15,891 bases of DNA from contig JAAAIG010000870.1 of the NCBI GenBank assembly GCA_015852425.1, positions 1 to 15,891 on the forward strand. Direction: 5' to 3'. The translations under genes and the position numbers were made by a program. Within the stretch, counting starts at the first letter, position 1. Each line of letters begins with the position of its first letter. This document shows, piece by piece, positions 1 to 9,942 of this stretch. Under the pieces are notes generated by a model that worked only from the letters and a program-made list of their open reading frames with translations, had not been told where the DNA came from and did no database searches. This DNA comes from Gryganskiella cystojenkinii. Lineage: Eukaryota; Mortierellomycota; Mortierellomycetes; Mortierellales; Mortierellaceae.

Positions 1-33
1 ATCCGTCACTTTTCACTAGTAAAAATGACGGAT
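1..33. repeat. Short inverted repeat at the left edge
   Basis: Bases 1-8 (ATCCGTCA) are the exact reverse complement of bases 26-33 (TGACGGAT). Inside them TTTT (10-13) faces AAAA (21-24), and the centre holds the palindrome ACTAGT (15-20). The arms could form a hairpin and might continue left of the window, which cannot be seen. It could be the edge of a small fold-back element, a terminator-like hairpin, or chance; no target-site duplication or transposase is visible. Confidence 0.5.
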
Positions 34-769
34 AATCGGGTTTCGACTGTAGTTGCAGAGAGAAGTCCAGGAAGCGGATCCATAAAATGAGCACGGCCAG
101 TGGGCTAAACGATCTGTCACCGGGGGATAGGCTGGAGTTCAAAAAAGCACTGGGCAAAATAGCTCTTGGTTCACTCCCTGCGACAAAGTCCGACATCTGT
201 TTCCCCGCAATTTTCCTTTATTGTCCTCCCAAAGGCCCAATCCTGTAATCTCCGTCGTTTGAAAGGCAGCTCCGCTGTCTGGGGGCCTACGAACATATGT
301 TTATGATTCGAGTGAAAACAGAAGACACTGTGAGAAAGAATGGCCAGGAGAGTCACATACAGTAGGCGACCGATAACGAGGTAGCTCGCGGATGTCAATG
401 TTTACCAGCTTTCATAACTGGGGAAAGGAAAGGCTCACCTCAGCTTCATTTGTCACAACAGAGAGAGATTTGATTAAAGTTTTTTTGTTTTTTTTTTTTG
501 AGATTCCGCTTTTTCATTTTGCTCGTCTCTCATAAAAAGATACTACTCTTCCGCAAAGCACCCGCTTTTGGTTCTTCCTCTCTCCCTTTCTCTTTCTCAC
601 TTCCTCTCCTTCCTTCTTCCTCAAGAGCCACCTACTTCCAGGGTTACCATCACCCTTCACTCCATTCCCCATCAACTCTCAATCGATAGAGCTCCAACTT
701 TGAAAGCACCTCTATCTCTTTTCGTTTCTCGTCCTTTCTTCTCCTCTCTCCACCACTACATCATTCGCC
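34..769. promoter_or_regulatory. Upstream region and leader of the purine permease gene
   Basis: No convincing gene is seen here. The last ~370 bases before the permease ATG contain no ATG; they hold a T-rich run (about 480-499) and then a long CT-rich stretch (about 548-769), as expected of a fungal promoter and 5' leader. Two sites fitting the fungal GATA-factor consensus HGATAR are present: CGATAA near 371 and CGATAG near 685. They would fit nitrogen control of a purine transporter, but short motifs like these are common by chance. A 53-codon ATG ORF at 87-248 is described under findings. Confidence 0.4.
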
Positions 770-2779
770 ATGTCCATCTTTGACAGAATCAACGACTCTG
801 TAGCCGATTCTTTCGTTGGAAGACATTTCCGCCTCGAAGGATCAGGAGCTCGCCGAGAGCGTGTTGGATCCAAATTTACGACCGAGGTCCGGGCAGGTCT
901 CACGACGTTTGTGACCATGGTAAGAGCTATTCTTGCTTTAATTCGAACTGCAGCAATGGTCTCTGCCCAGCACGCTAATATGATTCCTTGATCGATTTTT
1001 TTCTCGGCTCTCACTCACTGGCATTTTGCTATTCTCCTTCCATCCTCACTTTACTTCTACCGTTTCTACTGGCGATATATAATATCCATTCCTCTCCAAA
1101 ATTCTCTCGCGGTCTCACGTCCTCTTTCTATCCTTGCGCCTTCCTCGTCTGCCTCTTATACTCTTATCAAACACTATGAATGATAGGCATATATTATTTC
1201 GGTCAACTCTATGATCGTGACAGACTCCGGTGGAACCTGTGTCTGCAACAATGGTGGCAATGCCACTGATGTTGGCTGCTTTACCGATCCCGGCTACATG
1301 GACTGTCTCGCAACGTTGAAGCTCGACATGGTGACGGCCACGGCTGCTATCGCTTGTTTCTCGTCCTTGTTAATGGGTCTTTTTGCAAACTTGCCGATTG
1401 GTCTTGCCCCAGGCATGGGATTGAACGCTTACTTCACGTACACTGTCGTCGGATTCCATGGAGCCAACAAGATCAAGTATGAGACCGCTTTGGCTGCCGT
1501 ATTTATCGAGGGTATCTTGTTTATCCTGCTCTCGCTTTTCGGTGTCCGTCAATGGCTCGCTCGATTGATTCCCCAAAGTATCAAGATTGCGACCGGAGCC
1601 GGTATCGGTCTTTATCTGTGCTTCATCGGTATGCAGTCCTCTGCTGGTATTGGACTGATCGGCGCTGATCCTGCCACACTCGTCGGATTGGTCGGCTGTG
1701 TCAAGGACGCCGCTGGTGCTTGCATTGATGGCACGCACATGCGCTCGCCCATGACCTGGATGGGTATCTTTGGCTTTGTAATCATCTCTATCTGCCTGCT
1801 TTTCCGTGTCAGGGGTGCTGTCCTTGTCGGTATTTTGACTGTCTCCATCTTGTCCTGGATCCGAGGCACAACCTTTACGTTCTTCCCATACACTCCTGCA
1901 GGCGATGCTTCATTCGACTACTTCAAGAAGGTAGTCACATTCCATCCTATCAAGACCACGATGGGCAAGATGGACTTCCAGCTGGATAGTGCCGAGATCT
2001 GGGTCGCTCTTATTACCTTCCTCTATGTTGATATCATGGACACGACCGGTACCTTATACTCGATGGCCAAGTTTGGAGGTTATATGTACAAGAACGGCGA
2101 CTTTGACGGATCGACCGCTGCTTTCCTCTGTGATGCCACGTCGATCTCAGTCGGAGCCTGCTTCGGTGTCCCTCCCGTAACTGCGTTTATTGAGTCTGGA
2201 GCCGGTATTACAGAGGGCGGTCGCACTGGCTTAACCTCGATCACCGTCGGGATTTTCTTCTTCATCTCCCTCTTCTTCTCGCCAATCTTTGCCTCTTTCC
2301 CTCCATGGGCCACCGGCCCTGCTCTGATCGTTGTCGGTTCTATGATGGTCAAGTCCGTTCGATCCATCAACTGGGACTATGTCGGAGATGCCATTCCTGC
2401 TTTTTTAACCATTGCTATGATGCCACTTTCGTACTCGATCGCTTACGGTCTGATCGCCGGCGTCGGTTCTTACGCTGCCATCAACGGTGCTGTCTACCTG
2501 CTGGAACTTGTTTCTGGTGGTCGTATCTCACCCGAGGATAAGGACCTGCGGGAGCCTTGGGTCTCGGAAGGGTTCACCTGGAGGAACGTTTTGCCCGGAT
2601 GGATGCAGAAGTTGATCTGCAAAGCCCGTGGTCAGGTTTATGTCGATCCTTTGGATGTGATCGAAGAAGAGGAGCGTCTTGAGCGCGAAGCTGCCGCTGC
2701 TGCTGAGGCTTCCGAATCCAAAATTGATATGAGTGGACATCATCATGGAGGCGAAATTCACGAAATTCCAAAGTACTAA
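770..2779 (+). CDS. azgA: AzgA-like hypoxanthine/adenine/guanine permease
   Basis: The predicted product is a plasma-membrane purine importer (hypoxanthine, adenine, guanine; H+ symport in the studied family) of the AzgA/NCS2-like superfamily. Two exons are inferred: 770-919 and 1187-2779, joined in phase 0 across a 267-nt intron (gtaaga...atag). The join restores the family sequence TTFVTM-AYIISVNS, and the product is 580 aa, the usual size for fungal AzgA proteins. Visible hallmarks are a first-helix motif at residues 124-133 (APGMGLNAYF), DIMDTTGTL at 332-340, and a conserved segment with FIESGAGI and EGGRTG at about 382-398. Many hydrophobic segments fit a polytopic 12-14 helix transporter. 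The C-terminal tail is charged, with an acidic/alanine-rich helix and a His-rich end (GHHHGGE). The start is the first ATG after an ATG-free CT-rich leader. Substrate preference among purines cannot be read from sequence. Confidence 0.93.
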
Positions 2780-2856
2780 ATAGCATCTCAAGTCGTAGCA
2801 TTTCTCATATTCTGCCGTATACCGTTCTAATATTACATTATTGCTAATACTAAAGG
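2780..2856. terminator. 77-bp tail-to-tail intergenic region
   Basis: Only 77 AT-rich bases separate the permease stop (+) from the J-protein stop (-). There is no AATAAA on the + strand; AT-rich stretches such as TAATATTACATTATT may serve as polyadenylation elements for both genes. The 3' ends of the two mRNAs almost certainly overlap. Confidence 0.5.
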
Positions 2857-4500
2857 CTACCTGATATACTCCTTTCCATATTTTTCTTTCACGATATCGC
2901 AAGATGGCATGGCCATTTTTTGAGCCTCTAACCACAGTTTGTGGTCAGCGCCCCAAAAACCCATGGCCTTGTTCTGTAAAATCTCTTTTTTCCGCCTTTC
3001 TTCCTTGCATTGTCCCTGCATCTTACGCAAGTAAGCGAGCTCGACTTGATCCTCCATGAGCTTGAAGATTGGACCAACCCTCTGCCCTTGTAGCGTCACT
3101 TGGTCGGGTTTAACGACGATCTGATTCCGAGGAGTTGAAGTCCATTCAAATTTCTGACCTGGGAAGAAAGTTTTCATAAACTGAGGTTCGTTCACAAAAT
3201 AAGGAACTTTGCGGAAAGTTGTATGACGGGCCGTCGTAAACTGTTCTCGGGGCCGTAATGAAAAGGCATTAACTATCGGATGGTTGGCATACGAGTTCGA
3301 CGAAGAAGAGGATCCAGAAAAGAGTCCAGATGAAACCGAGACGATAATCAGGATGATCAGTGGCAAAAGCTGGATAAGGCTACCGAGTCCACTGCCCAAG
3401 TCTGATCCGCCGGCAGCTGTGGATCGCTGTCTCCGTTGTTGTTCCTGTTGCCGCTGACGATAGTATTGCTGTTGCCGTTGTTGTTGTGCCTGATGAGCAC
3501 GACTGCGTCCTCCGTATTGCTGAAAACCTATATGCATCGAATAGCGTTTTATTGTCAGTCTCTTTGGCAGCTCGTTTTCAATATCGAAAGCATAATCACG
3601 GCACAAAACGGATCCTCACCACCGCCTCCAAAGAACATATTGAACAGGTCCTCGGGTGACATTTCCTCGCCACCGAATCCGTTACTTCTTGTAGAAGGAT
3701 GTTGGTACGCATGTCCTGCAGGCTGAGATCTGTCGTAATTGACACTACGACCCTTATTTGCATCCTCCGGCCCATACTGATCAAAAATGGCTCTCTTCTG
3801 GGGATCGCTCAACACTGTGAACGCTTTGGATACAACTAGAGGATGAGGGCAGAAATCAGCCGGTGTAAGTTTCTTGATCGCTTCTTAAAGTATAGCGATG
3901 ATATAAACCGGCCAAGAGTAGTCTTACTCTTGAACGCCTCATCTGCGCCCGGAGCTCCGTTCTTGTCAGGATGCATTTGCAGTGCCAGCTAATGGTGAAT
4001 GCTGTCGTTAGATGATGAGGGAAGAGTGTTTCCTACAGTTCCTTGTCCACGCCAATGAGTATAATTTTTACCTTGCGATATGCCTTCTTGATTTCAATGT
4101 CGGTTACTGATTTCTGGACTCCTAAGACTTTGTAGAAGTCTCCTCCTGAGGATCGAATGGCCTTGACAGCAGCAACTTGCTCTGAGGTATATTCACGCTC
4201 CACCGGGGCTGGTGCTTGTCTAGGTTTGACAGGCGTCGCATCAACATGTCGTCGACTCGTAGAGGTCGAGGTCGAAGAAGCAGATGGAGTGGTTGATGAA
4301 GATGAGGAAGAGGATGACGCTGAGTTCATGGCGGTGGCTTCAGCACTGTTGACTTTGTCCACGAACGCCTTGGCCTCGGGTGTAGGGTATAGCGAGATAG
4401 ATTTGAGGCCGAACTTGCGGGCGGTTGCAAAGTTGGCAGTGCTCAGATGCCTGCGGGCAATGTCAAGACATCTAGCAGCCTCATCCTTGTTAACCTCCAT
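2857..4500 (-). CDS. ER-membrane J-domain co-chaperone (HLJ1/DNAJB12/DNAJB14 type)
   Basis: The product resembles tail-anchored Hsp40s that recruit cytosolic Hsp70 to the ER membrane for protein quality control and ERAD. Four exons are inferred on the minus strand: 4500-4072, 3988-3928, 3835-3620, 3527-2857, with introns of 83, 92 and 92 nt, all GT-AG with matching phases; the product is 458 aa. The N-terminus (MEVNKDEAARCLDIARRHL) matches this family's opening helix. A Ser/Thr-rich linker (about 55-85) precedes the J domain at 121-185, with HPD at 149-151. Exon 3 holds a short Gly-rich segment (NMFFGGGG); exon 4 adds a Gln/Arg-rich stretch (about 247-270) and one hydrophobic helix at about 285-301. 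A C-terminal DUF1977-like domain follows. The ATG at 4500 is chosen by family resemblance. An in-frame ATG at 4734 would add 78 residues. Confidence 0.92.
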
Positions 4501-5252
4501 AATGATCTTGATATCGGGTACAAGAGTTCCCGGTAGAGATATACAGTAGTAATTGACAAAGATGAGGACGATTTTGTGATGGAGTACTAATATGCTTTTG
4601 TGGGATGGTCGCCTGTGCACTAATCCAGGGCGAACAGAGAGAGCTCTTTCTTTGTTCCTGGACTTCGGGCGAAAGGATTCTCTGTGACGGTCTTTTCGTT
4701 CTTTCTTTGTTCCCCGCTTGTGGAGGTTCTTCATCCTTTTGGAGTGTTTGCTTTGATTGCCTCTTTGTCAGCACGAATGCGACTGTGGAGCAAACTCCGA
4801 TTTCAACAATCGTTGTTGTATCTTGTCCCACACATAATTCGTAGAATATACATGGATGCATTCCCTCTTTTGTGCTCGTTCGAGGTTGAGCACTTCCTGT
4901 CGAAAGCAGACAAGTCGTCATTCAAGAATTTTTTTTGTTCGATTTTTTTTTTCGTTCAATAGGTTGTGTCAGGAACGAAAGAAAGAGATAATTATGCTGC
5001 CGATCCATGTGTTGTCCAGCTGCCTTGTGGTCCCTAACGTCTGTTAGTCTCCCGTGCTTGTTTGCCTACCTGCCTGCCTGCCTGCCGCCTGTCTGAGTCT
5101 GTCTTTGGTCAGTCTCTCCGCACGACAAAAAAAAAAAAAAACGAAACAGGTCTTTGTTTCTCAGTCTTTTCTTTCTAACTCGCAACATCATTGTTCATCA
5201 TTCCCCATCCGCCGAGCCTTCCTCATCATCACGCAGAGTGCCTCTTTGACCA
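4501..5252. promoter_or_regulatory. Divergent promoter between the J-protein and PAQR genes
   Basis: These 752 bp contain no supported gene and lie between two outward-facing starts. They hold T-rich runs (about 4928-4951), four tandem TGCC units (5071-5086), and a run of 15 A (5127-5141) shortly before the PAQR leader. Short upstream ATGs exist on the + strand, for example a 17-codon ORF at 4994-5047; whether they lie in the transcript is unknown. Confidence 0.5.
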
Positions 5253-7443
5253 ATGGCACCCACACTTCGCCAGCGGCCACTCAGGACCGCCGCCTCCTCC
5301 TTATCCTCCTCCCCGGCTCCTTCACCAAAACCAGAGCCAAGGACAGCAACACCCTCATTCACATCCACTGCCGCAGAGGCATCTCCAGCCACATCCATTT
5401 TCTCATCGCTTTCTGTACCCAACACCAATAATACCGACTTCTCCTCTCCTCGTAACTCGACCTCTTCCTCATTTTCATCGTCTTCGTCGATTGGCGGGCA
5501 TTCCAACAGCACCCTCGAGACGGATGCATTCATCGAGGTCGAATCTGACCTCTTACAAGAGATGCAGGATACCCTGGGAGACCACCTTTCTAAAACAAAC
5601 GAGTCCGTGGCAGCGACCTGGCGGTCTACAAAAGCTTCTGCTGAGGAGACCATGCGTGTGGTCGAGAACCAGATGAGCGAGACTTGGGATGCGTCCAAGG
5701 CTGCATTCGAAGGCGCCAAGAGGTTGCTCCGGTTTGAAGAGCTGCCAAAAGAATGGCAGAGCAATCCCTACATCTTGACAGGGTAAGTCCTTTGGATGTT
5801 AACCATGGGTCGGGGCTAGGGGGGCATATTGACAATGTCCAGGGATTGTTATTTTAAACTGCTGCCTGTTTTTCAGTTCAGACAGACTGTTGGAATTGAC
5901 AGTTGGAGCTTTGTCTGTGCATATTGGAATTAAAAGAAAACAGGGTCTTGGCGTCAATTGTTGTCATCATTCATCCGAATCTCTTCTCCCTACTCCCTCT
6001 TTGCCTTGCCACTGGTATTGTCGTTCTTTGACGCTGCTTTGCACTCCCTGGATTCAGCCTTGCACCTTTTGTACATTTCACCTTTTGTACATTTCACCTT
6101 TCACCTTTCAAAAAAATGAAACCTTATCGCCCCACTTTATTTTTTATACGTTGGTTGTTATTTTTGGGAAAGTCGGGTAGGAGCAAAGCAGAACGATAGC
6201 ACGTCTTTGATTTATTCAAATGAAAGAGGAGCAGTAAAGTGGATTTCGACGAAAGAAGGAAAGAGAGCGAGAGAGAAAAAGAAAGAGGGACAACGGCGAG
6301 GAGATTGTTATCCGTCTTGTCACAACTTTTACACCGAAGAAGATGAAAAAATGTTTACCGCTGTCGATAGTCTCTTGTTGGCCCGAAGCTCTGCCTCGTT
6401 TTGTAGGACCATTGTTGTTCTTGTGGTTCTCATTTTGGCTCGGGATATGTGTTTGTTGTTTTCTTGTCCATCGGCCATGATGGCTGTGGAGGCAAGGCCC
6501 TTCCTTTCAGAGGAATGATAGTCTCTTCTGCCCTTGCTAACTTTTCTCTTTTCATTTCTTATGTTGTGGCAGATACCGATTTTTGTCATCAAAGCGGCAA
6601 TGTCTCTGGAGTATTTTCAAGTTACACAATGAGACTTGTAACATCTGGACTCATATGCTAGGTCTTGTCGGACTCATTGCCTTGGGCCTGTACATCCACA
6701 CGACCTTCTTGCAAAATGGTACCATGTGGGACCACGCTGTGTTCCTTTTCTTCTTTCTCGCAGCGTCCAAGTGCTTGATCTGCTCGACCTTGTATCACAC
6801 ATTCCTTTGCCATTCAAGACTTCCAGTGATGCGTTGTGCCGCGACCTTGGACTATATCGGGATCGGTGTTTTGATCACAGCTTCCGTCATGGCAACACTC
6901 CACTATGGATTCTTTTGCGATGCTGAGCGCTGGATCTTTTTAGCCTTCTCTTTCGGGATGGGCATTGTTGGGTGTATTCTTCCCCTCTATCCATTCTTTG
7001 ATCTGCCCTCATTCCGTTACTTCCGCATCTTTATCTTTCTCGGCATGGCTTGTTCAGGGATTGTCCCTTTGACCTATGTCTCCTACGCAAAAGGCTTTCT
7101 CAACACCTGGAACTTCATCGCTCCGTTTTTCAAGTCGGGATTCGCCTACCTGACGGGTCTGCTGTTTTATGGCCACCGATTCCCAGAGAAGCAGTTCCCT
7201 GGCGTTTTTGATCGATGGGGTCATTCGCATCAAGTCTGGCATGTGGCTGTTGTCGCCGGCATCTACTACCACTACATGGCCATGGTCCACTTTTACAATG
7301 AACGTTTCACGTTCGGTTGTCAGGCTGTCTACGGTGGTTATGATCACCCGCATCTCGCGATGGCCTCTCAGTTTGGAGTCCAGGAAGCTCTTATGGGTGG
7401 CGCTTCTGCCTCCTGGTTCCCAAGCACAAGTGTTGGGGCTTGA
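5253..7443 (+). CDS. PAQR/IZH family seven-helix membrane protein (AdipoR-like, hemolysin III superfamily)
   Basis: Members of this family (yeast Izh2, human AdipoR1) are zinc-dependent seven-helix proteins of cell membranes linked to ceramide/lipid metabolism and zinc homeostasis. Two exons are inferred: 5253-5782 and 6573-7443, phase 2 join across a 790-nt intron, giving 466 aa. The join recreates the family signature ILTG-YRFLSS. Residues 1-90 are a Ser/Pro/Thr-rich, probably disordered extension; an amphipathic region follows. HNET is at 195-198. The zinc-site residues aligned to AdipoR1 are all present: S248 and H252 (CSTLYHTF), D270 (TLDYIGIG), H396 and H400 (SHQVWHV). Hydrophobic segments fit seven helices. 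The start is the first in-frame ATG that leads into this exon. The substrate or ligand cannot be predicted. Confidence 0.93.
5783..6572 (+). other. 790-nt intron of the PAQR gene
   Basis: The intron opens with GTAAGT and closes at ttgtggcAG just before the codon for Y178. It is three to ten times longer than the other introns in this window. It contains a tandem repeat (6063-6108), a purine-rich tract (about 6245-6305) and a 55-codon ORF with a hydrophobic core (6351-6518). Splicing across it is required to join two parts of one conserved protein, so the outer borders are well supported. A hidden non-coding or alternative first exon inside cannot be excluded. Confidence 0.85.
6063..6108. repeat. 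Tandem repeat inside the PAQR intron
   Basis: The 16-bp unit CACCTTTTGTACATTT occurs twice exactly (6063-6078, 6079-6094), followed by two copies of its CACCTTT half (6095-6108). No function is evident; it looks like local slippage duplication. Confidence 0.85.
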
Positions 7444-7662
7444 TAGCATGCTCCTTTTCTTTTCCTTTTCCTTTTCCTTTCCTTTTTTATTTTTTTTAGC
7501 ATAACAACAGCCACCGCCGCCACCACCACCACTACTCCACTCACGATTACAACCATAGACAATACTGATTGTTGTATTTTTATCTCACCCTATCTACATC
7601 GTTGTCTGGCGACACACAATAAACCCTGTTGTAAACTGTGAAAAGTGATGCTTGGTAGACAA
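7444..7662. terminator. Tail-to-tail region between PAQR and Tat-SF1-like genes
   Basis: These 219 bp separate two convergent stops. A pyrimidine tract with CCTTTT units (about 7452-7498) follows the PAQR stop, and a canonical AATAAA lies on the + strand at 7618-7623. If used, the PAQR mRNA would end close to or inside the 3' coding end of the Tat-SF1-like gene. Confidence 0.45.
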
Positions 7663-9521
7663 CTATGGCGTGGGTGCGTCTGCTGCGATAGTGGCTTGGC
7701 CTGAACGAGACCCGGTGTCTTCCCCATTCGCTTGCTTTTCCTTCTTTGCCTTTTCTTCTTCCGCTTCGAGCCACCTAGCATAGCGCTCGAGTCGTTGCTT
7801 CTCTTCTTCTTCAAGCTCTTGCTTGGTCTTTGTACTTTCGTATTTTGTGTGCCCATCATAAATCTCTGCCTCGACTCTCTGACCTGCAAAGTACCGACCA
7901 GACATCAATTTGACGCAGAGTTCGGCAGACTCTTTGTCCTTGTAGCGCACGGAAACCACGCCATCTGGACGGTGGTCATAGATGATCACGTTCGTCACTT
8001 CGCCAACTTTTTCGCATTCCTCGCGGATGTCCTCCTTCAGATCCAGTAACAACGAAGGGTCTGCCTCTAATTCCTGGAGAGTGAACATGTGCTTCAGGAT
8101 GCACACCTTATTCCACTTGTCCGCCTTGGCTAGATTTTCATCATCTTCGAACCAATCCAGTTTCCTAGAGATTGCAGATTCAAAAGTATTATATATTAGT
8201 CCATGTAAACTTTTTTCTTCGAGGTAGGTTCCAAATTTCATCCGAGAACGTACTTTTCAAGCTTTTGATATTTCTTCTGGACCTTCTTTTTCCGTTCCTC
8301 TGTCAATCCTCCCCCTGAGTTTGGTGTAGTGACCGTCTTCTCTTTCTCCTTGAACTGCGCCTATTCGCACATGACAAAGTAATAAGGGTTAATTGCTGCC
8401 CTATGTACTCTCTCAGCTTTACGCGCTTGCTTAATCCAATCTACTTGCCTGCTGGACTCGAATGCGTCCTTTCTCAACGCCGGGCCGATACTCTGTGTCA
8501 TCCAGGAGATCGACCGCGAGTGCCACAGACTCGTGCCTCAAATAAGTGACCAATGCCTCTCCATTCCTGCGTCCCTCCTTGTCCTCGTACAATTTGATCC
8601 GCGGTTTCTCTGTAATTGAATACAAATAGACAGAAGTATTAGTTTGCATATTTGGCTCCATGTGCTATTGCCACTAAGAGCAAAGTGACGACCTACCATT
8701 CTCATCTTCCATAAAAACACCTCCTTTCTTGAAGACGTCCATAACCTCTTCCAAGTCGGTGTCCAAAGGAAGTCCCGTTATGAAAACAGATGTGATAGGC
8801 TTAGGTTTCCGCTCTAGCTTGCTACTGTTATTTTTTGGCTTTTTGTTCTGGAATCTCTTGTCTGATCCTGTCTTTGATGTGATCGACTCCAAGCTTTCTT
8901 GAAACTCTTCGAGCTCACCTTCGAGTGCTTCGTCTCGAAGAGCCTGTTGTTCGCTGTAGGTGTTGGTGCCTGCATCGTCCATTTCTTCATTCGTGCGCTT
9001 TAACCTCTTTTCGTTCTCTGCGTAGACGGATTCCTATTTAAACGCGAAGTGAAGATTTAGTCAAGTGACATAGTTCCCGGCGTGCTGTCATGGTCATCGC
9101 TATTATAAACTCACCACATTCTCGAGGATGGTTTCACCATAAGCGGACTGCTGTGCCTGAATCAGTTGTTCGTTGAACTAGAGAGAATGCAGTGGAAGAG
9201 CGGAAGACTTGTTTAATGTATGCCGATTTCAAGACAGTCTGCTCTACAACAATATTACACCATTGATGACAATATCTTGGGCATTCGGCGCTTTTGGATA
9301 CACAGAGTACTTCATCGGCTGAAGACGTGATGGAGGTGAAAGAGACTTACCATCGGGAACCAGGCTTTCAAGTTCTCATCGTACTCGAACGAGATGCCCT
9401 CTGCGTCCGTGTATGTCCATCGACCTGTTTCCTCGATAAAGTGCATATTCGGTTGTTCCACTTGTGGCGCCCCTGGTCCAGTGCCCGCTGCATTTTGATG
9501 TTCCTGTTGATGACCAGACAT
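7663..9521 (-). CDS. Tat-SF1/Cus2-like U2 snRNP-associated splicing factor
   Basis: The product matches HTATSF1/Cus2 proteins, nuclear factors that bind SF3B1 through a U2AF-homology motif and assist U2 snRNP at the branch site. Six exons are inferred on the minus strand: 9521-9351, 9177-9115, 9033-8697, 8609-8449, 8360-8254, 8164-7663, giving 446 aa. Introns are 173, 81, 87, 88 and 89 nt, and all joins keep frame. Residues 27-57 hold a Trp/Tyr-rich segment (WTYTDAEGISFEYDE) like the Tat-SF1 N-terminus. A charged linker precedes RRM1 (about 160-244, starting SVFITGLPL). A basic linker ends in KKLDWFED, and the second RRM (about 298-385) carries the UHM Arg-X-Phe motif as R370-Y371-F372. A Glu/Lys-rich helical tail (391-425) ends the protein. 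The start is the first ATG in the frame that is not followed by a stop. Confidence 0.92.
8361..8448 (-). other. GC-AG intron in the Tat-SF1-like gene
   Basis: On the minus strand the fourth intron begins CAG|GCAAGT and ends AATAG. The phase-0 join gives IRVQQ-AQFKEKEK, which restores the conserved A-x-F-x-x-K pattern after RRM1. The only nearby GT (four bases on) would break the downstream frame with this acceptor. CAG|GCAAGT is the typical context of GC-AG introns. Confidence 0.8.
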
Positions 9522-9942
9522 GATTGGATATGGATAACGAGGAGATACTTTGCGTGCAGAGTGTGTGCGCAAGGATGGATAGAAGAGTGGCGAAGCAAAA
9601 AGAGTTTGGGTCGTTGTTTTCGAATATCAAAGGTGGTAGAGAATTCTTTTCCCGATCGACGACAGAGAGGAAGAGCGATGGAGGGAGGATGCGTGATGTA
9701 GCGCGCGTGGTTGAATAGAACGATGGTGACCTGGTGCCTTGGAATGTGTCTCGCGAACAATGGGATTGTGCATGCGATACAGTGTGAAGGAAGCAGCGCA
9801 AAATCACGTGATGATGTTGTTCCCGAGAATTAAAGCCACTTTTTTTCCATTTGTGACATGACTGAACCATGGAGGCTGTCGATTACTTTTTCAATCATTG
9901 CTACCTTCTTACCTTGTCACCTTACTTGCACTACTTGCAGAA
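9522..9942. promoter_or_regulatory. Shared divergent promoter (splicing factor / deoxyhypusine synthase)
   Basis: These 421 bp lie between two outward-facing start codons and contain no supported gene. The perfect palindrome TCACGTGA sits at 9804-9811, about 130 bp before the deoxyhypusine synthase ATG. It is the core CACGTG bound by bHLH factors such as Cbf1/USF. An out-of-frame ATG for the + gene occurs at 9869. Confidence 0.55.

Noticed and set aside
171..398. Minus-strand 75-codon frame that resembles a secreted peptide (hydrophobic start)
   Set aside because: It begins with TTG rather than ATG, has no family resemblance and lies in an upstream region.
1370..1893. Two overlapping minus-strand frames inside the permease gene
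   Set aside because: They are shadows of a strongly conserved + strand coding exon; no domains or splice signals.
5198..5764. 188-codon minus-strand frame opposite PAQR exon 1
   Set aside because: The acidic composition is the mirror of the Ser/Pro-rich + strand exon, and the + strand frame joins cleanly to the conserved PAQR core.
7663..8241. Single 192-codon frame as a separate gene with its own ATG at 8241
   Set aside because: Its first residues are intronic (8165-8253); the KKLDWFED junction and UHM domain place it as the last exon of the Tat-SF1-like gene.
9898..9942. Extended start for deoxyhypusine synthase (15 hydrophobic residues)
   Set aside because: The extension starts at TTG, and the hydrophobic stretch is the translation of a pyrimidine tract ending in CAG; the enzyme is cytosolic.
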